Source: Sutcliffiella horikoshii (GTDB lineage Bacteria; Bacillota; Bacilli; Bacillales; Bacillaceae_I). From it: a DNA stretch of 64,000 nt. Below are positions 61,056-64,000 of this stretch, in pieces. The notes beneath the pieces were generated by a model. It was not told where the DNA came from. It ran no database searches and was given only the letters and a program-made list of their open reading frames with translations. The translations under genes and the position numbers were made by a program. The stretch covers positions 2,666,001 to 2,730,000 of the forward strand of contig NZ_CP020880.1 of NCBI RefSeq assembly GCF_002157855.1, given 5' to 3'. How positions within the stretch are numbered: position 1 is the stretch's first letter; the number at the start of each line of letters is the position of its first letter.

Positions 61056-63107
61056 TCAATCAATCATAAACTTTTCCATTTTGTAATAAAGATTTCTTAT
61101 GGAAACACCGAGTTCTTTTGCCGTCTTTGTTTTATTGCCTTTATTCTTCTTCAATGTCCTCTGAATTATTTTCGCTTCGTATCCTTCCAACATTTCCGCC
61201 AAAGTGTAATCACTTGCAACAGCTTCGGTAGAATCCTGGACAATCTTGTCTCCGCTCGTCGCCAAGTCCGGAATATGCTCCGTATCAATAAACACTTCAT
61301 TGAATTTCATAAAAATAATGGCTCGACCAAGGACATTTTCAAGCTCTCTCACATTGCCTGGCCAATCGTATGCAGCAAGGTGATTGATTGCACGAGGGGT
61401 TAACCCATCCACATTTCTACCGTAGTCTTGGTTTATTTTTCTTATAAGGTGTTCACTTAATGCCTCTATATCCTCTTTTCTTTTCCGAAGAGGCGGGATG
61501 TGAATCGGCATTCTATTTAAACGATAATAAAGATCCTCACGGAATGAGCCATCTGCAATCCCTTTTTCAAGATTAACATTTGTGGCAGCAATGACCCTGA
61601 CATTGATGGAGATTGACTTGGTGCCACCTACCCGTATAATTTCACTTTCTTGTAAAACCCTTAATAGTTTTGCTTGAGTATTGGCAGATAATTCTCCAAT
61701 CTCATCAAGGAAAATACTACCGTTGTTCGCTTCTTCAAAAAACCCTTTTTTACCGCCTCGCCTGGCACCAGAAAAGGCACCTTCTTCATATCCAAAAAGT
61801 TCACTTTCAAGTAAAGACTCAGAAAGGGCCGCACAATTCACTCTAATGAATTTGTTATACTTACGGCTGCTGGCGTTATGAATAGCATGAGCAAAAAGTT
61901 CTTTTCCTGTACCAGACTCCCCGCGTAACAATACAGTTGCCGGAGTTTTCGCTCCAAGTTTGGCCTGTTCAATAGCAAGGCTCATCTCTTCTGAGGAACC
62001 AATGATATCCTCAAAAGAATACTTGGCTTCAAGCGTTCTGATAATCTGCCTTGCACGGTCCAACTCAGTGGTAAGCGTTTGTATTTCAGAGACATCGTGG
62101 ATAACACCCACACTCCCCTTTAACTTGCCGTCCACAATAATTGGCGCAACGTTTACAATGACTTCCTTCTTGGAAGGACCAACTTTCAAGTTCACACCGC
62201 GTACAGCTCTCCTGGTTTCCAGCACTTTCATATGCATACTGTCACCTTCATAAATGTCCGCTGTAGCTGGCTTGCCAATGATTTGTTGTTCTTCCAGTCC
62301 TGTCAGCCTTGAATATGCAGGATTTATCATCAACCCCCTACCAAATTCATCCACTACGGAAATGGCTTCATCGGAGGATTGAATGATTGCTTCAAGCATG
62401 GTTTGTATACCTTTTAAGTTTGTTACTTCTTCTGCAAGGTTCATCACTTCTGTAATGTCTTTGAACACAGCGAAAGCTCCAATTACCTTCCCATCTTCAT
62501 CTATAAGAGGAGATCTTGTGGTAATGATTTTTTTGCCATTTTCCAGGAGCATCTCTTTGTTCTTTTCTACTTTTTGCGTATGTATCACATCTTGCAGTCT
62601 GCTTGTCGGCACATTTTCTAAGATATGTTGTCCAAGCATATGCGCTTTTTTTATTCCTACTATTTTTTCGGCACTTTTATTGTAGATAATTACCTTCCCG
62701 TGTTGATCAACCACCATCAATCCATCATGCAAAAGATTGAAAATGAGGTCGCGTTTATGGGATTCGTATTTCATTTTTGCAATCAGTTCTTCTTTTTCTT
62801 CTACCAAAGTTGCAGTAATGTGAGCTACCGTTCCTGGTACGAGAACCGTCTTAGGATTCTTCGCCTCACGAATTTCAAGAAACACCTCATCAGAACCAGT
62901 CGCTTCAATAATGATGTCAACCTTCTCCGATAAGAAATCCTTCCAATCACGTCCAACTGGAATCCCCATTTCCTCAGCAAGTTCCAAGCCAGGTGCCGCC
63001 TGATTAACATCAACTACAGCAAGCAAATGGAACATTCCTGAATGCGTTAACATTTTTAAAATCGCAGAGCCACCTTTACCAGCACCAACTACTAATACAG
63101 TCTGCAT
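61056..63107 (-). CDS. bkdR: sigma-54-dependent activator BkdR
   Basis: The 683-residue regulator begins with a Rossmann-like domain ([17 protein letters not shown], about 1-115), followed by two PAS domains (about 120-225 and 235-345), an AAA+ domain with Walker A GESGTGKE, the sigma-54 contact loop GAFSGA and Walker B FLDEIG, and a C-terminal Fis-type HTH ([19 protein letters not shown]). Length is close to B. subtilis BkdR. It should activate ptb-bkdB in response to branched-chain amino acids. GAGGAG precedes the ATG. Confidence 0.94.
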   Translation of the reverse strand: MQTVLVVGAGKGGSAILKMLTHSGMFHLLAVVDVNQAAPGLELAEEMGIPVGRDWKDFLSEKVDIIIEATGSDEVFLEIREAKNPKTVLVPGTVAHITATLVEEKEELIAKMKYESHKRDLIFNLLHDGLMVVDQHGKVIIYNKSAEKIVGIKKAHMLGQHILENVPTSRLQDVIHTQKVEKNKEMLLENGKKIITTRSPLIDEDGKVIGAFAVFKDITEVMNLAEEVTNLKGIQTMLEAIIQSSDEAISVVDEFGRGLMINPAYSRLTGLEEQQIIGKPATADIYEGDSMHMKVLETRRAVRGVNLKVGPSKKEVIVNVAPIIVDGKLKGSVGVIHDVSEIQTLTTELDRARQIIRTLEAKYSFEDIIGSSEEMSLAIEQAKLGAKTPATVLLRGESGTGKELFAHAIHNASSRKYNKFIRVNCAALSESLLESELFGYEEGAFSGARRGGKKGFFEEANNGSIFLDEIGELSANTQAKLLRVLQESEIIRVGGTKSISINVRVIAATNVNLEKGIADGSFREDLYYRLNRMPIHIPPLRKRKEDIEALSEHLIRKINQDYGRNVDGLTPRAINHLAAYDWPGNVRELENVLGRAIIFMKFNEVFIDTEHIPDLATSGDKIVQDSTEAVASDYTLAEMLEGYEAKIIQRTLKKNKGNKTKTAKELGVSIRNLYYKMEKFMID

Positions 63108-63296
63108 AAAAAACTCCTCTACACCTGATACGTATATTTCTCTTACGATAGGTAAATTGAAAGAAAATTCACAGTCTTCTATAAAAGGTATGAAATTTCT
63201 TGCACACTTTTATCTTAAATCTTTTTTCTCTTCTATGCAAGGTTATTTCTGCTATAATGGAAACCGAAAGCTTTGAAAGTGAGGCCAACAATTGAT

Positions 63297-63539
63297 ATGC
63301 AACGTATAATCGCTTTAATTATTTTATTGATTCCTGGAATAATTGCTGTATATGGAATAAAATTGATGCGCGACATGGTTTTTAACATTGCGCACCCATT
63401 AATCCCTTCATTAACCTTACAATTCATCATCGGATTATTATTCTTCTTAATCGGTTTATGGTTTGTTGCCGGATTTATTTTTCACCGCGACCGCAAGCGG
63501 AACAATGTACAAAAAAGATTTCAAAAGAGAGAGAAATAA
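63297..63539 (+). CDS. yqzF: DUF2627 small membrane protein (YqzF)
   Basis: The 80-residue protein has two TM segments (IIALIILLIPGIIAVYGIKLMRD and QFIIGLLFFLIGLWFVAGFI, each read in parts) and a basic tail. This is the DUF2627/YqzF pattern, and the place between bkdR and yqiK agrees. Function unknown. ATG 63297 has GTGAGG at rather long spacing; a TTG eight codons upstream overlaps it. TATAAT at 63253-63258 is a likely -10. Confidence 0.85.
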   Translation: MQRIIALIILLIPGIIAVYGIKLMRDMVFNIAHPLIPSLTLQFIIGLLFFLIGLWFVAGFIFHRDRKRNNVQKRFQKREK

Positions 63540-63540
63540 G

Positions 63541-63569
63541 AAAACCGGCTGTATATGGCAGCCGGTTTT
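63541..63569. terminator. bidirectional terminator between yqzF and yqiK
   Basis: A perfect 11-bp stem, AAAACCGGCTG (63541-63551) with CAGCCGGTTTT (63559-63569), serves the two convergent genes. Confidence 0.9.
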
Positions 63570-64000
63570 AATTTTGATATTTTATTTGCACAGCTTTCTT
63601 CGGGTAGTCCGTGAAAAATCCTGCACATTCTTCTGCAAACAGTCTCTTCATCGTCTTCTCATCATTTACCGTGAAAGGCCTGACAGGTACTCCCGATTGT
63701 TGAGAACGGTGAATGATACTGGCAGTTGCTGCCTTGATATGGGGATGAATTCCGCTTCCGCCGACCCATTTTGTATAATCCCACGGTTTGTAAATCCCTT
63801 CCATATATAGAACTGCTTTTTCTATTTTCGGCGCTAATGTATTTAAACGAGCTATGCTGTAGTGGTTAAAGCTTGAAAAGATAATCAAATGAGCCATCTT
63901 ATGTTTGTCTACTAGCTCCAGCACTTTCTCTTCCATGCCTGCATAAGGAAGGATACTGTTCTTTAGTTCAATATTGACTATCGTCTGCTTTCTGGAAGCC
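63568..64000 (-). CDS. yqiK: glycerophosphodiester phosphodiesterase, C-terminal part (YqiK-like)
   Basis: The frame is open to the window edge, so the gene is cut at its 5' end by the window; an internal Met at 63936 is not its start. The visible 143 residues include VNIELKN, a metal-binding motif of the GDPD family, then the barrel strands HLIIFSSFNH, PVRPFTVND and GFFTDYP with the usual C-terminal order. It should hydrolyse glycerophosphodiesters to glycerol 3-phosphate. Place next to yqzF and bkdR is as in B. subtilis. Confidence 0.88.
   Translation of the reverse strand, partial: ASRKQTIVNIELKNSILPYAGMEEKVLELVDKHKMAHLIIFSSFNHYSIARLNTLAPKIEKAVLYMEGIYKPWDYTKWVGGSGIHPHIKAATASIIHRSQQSGVPVRPFTVNDEKTMKRLFAEECAGFFTDYPKKAVQIKYQN

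Noticed and set aside
61040-61056. TTGCATGCAA palindrome after bkdR as a terminator
   Set aside because: The stem is short and the T-run is poorly placed; it could be a protein site, but evidence is too thin to list.

Overview
The window looks like chromosomal DNA from a low-GC, endospore-forming member of the Bacillales (Bacillus in the broad sense). Strong AGGAGG-type ribosome sites, frequent TTG/GTG starts, the sporulation gene yunB, BrxB, OhrR/Ohr, Prli42 and a gene order following the B. subtilis yqi-yqj region all point there. Read on the minus strand, that backbone runs yqiK, (yqzF on plus), bkdR, ptb-bcd-buk-lpdV-bkdAA-bkdAB-bkdB, mutA-mutB-meaB, brxB, artP-artQ-artR, a yqjA-like exporter, mce-pccB, a PepT-like peptidase, dinB, rnz, namA (plus) and a yqjN/rocB-like gene.

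Layout. 1-9 kb: small hydrolases and housekeeping genes (membrane protein, Nudix, M20 peptidase, NamA, coiled-coil protein, methyltransferase, RNase Z, HAD) and a two-gene operon of very small proteins behind a promoter with two LexA (SOS) boxes. 9-17 kb: YunB, an ohrR-dinB operon divergent from ohr, CheW, peptidase, acetyltransferase, propionyl-CoA carboxylase beta plus methylmalonyl-CoA epimerase, and Prli42. 18-30.4 kb: a 14-gene minus-strand cluster encoding an HpaB-type monooxygenase, an IclR regulator, the complete 3-hydroxyanthranilate meta-cleavage pathway down to acetyl-CoA and pyruvate, and a TRAP transporter. It interrupts the yqjA-mce synteny and carries two perfect CcpA cre matches. 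30.6-38 kb: L,D-transpeptidase, ArAE exporter, exported PepF, MsrA, arginine-type ABC transporter. 38-45 kb: repetitive coiled-coil protein, response regulator-histidine kinase-ECF sigma operon, GH18 enzyme, BrxB. 45-64 kb: methylmalonyl-CoA mutase with its GTPase, an orphan metalloprotease-like protein, an oxidoreductase, and the sigma-54/BkdR-driven branched-chain keto-acid operon.

Metabolically, branched-chain amino acid and aromatic breakdown dominate. The bkd operon makes branched acyl-CoAs, the propionyl-CoA carboxylase/epimerase/mutase set sends propionyl-CoA to succinyl-CoA, and the 3-hydroxyanthranilate cluster feeds acetyl-CoA and pyruvate.

The most striking single observation is the msrA-type gene at 34643-35275. 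It is intact from a good ribosome site to its stop except for one in-frame TGA, which sits exactly at the catalytic cysteine of the GCFWG motif. A GC-rich hairpin with the geometry of a bacterial SECIS follows it. This makes it a candidate selenoprotein, with a single-mutation pseudogene as the alternative. Other items worth attention are the SOS-linked small-protein operon, four intergenic tandem-repeat arrays (51-52 bp or helically phased 20-21 bp periods), and three copies of a palindromic interspersed element in gaps of the bkd operon. No rRNA, tRNA, transposase or CRISPR was seen.
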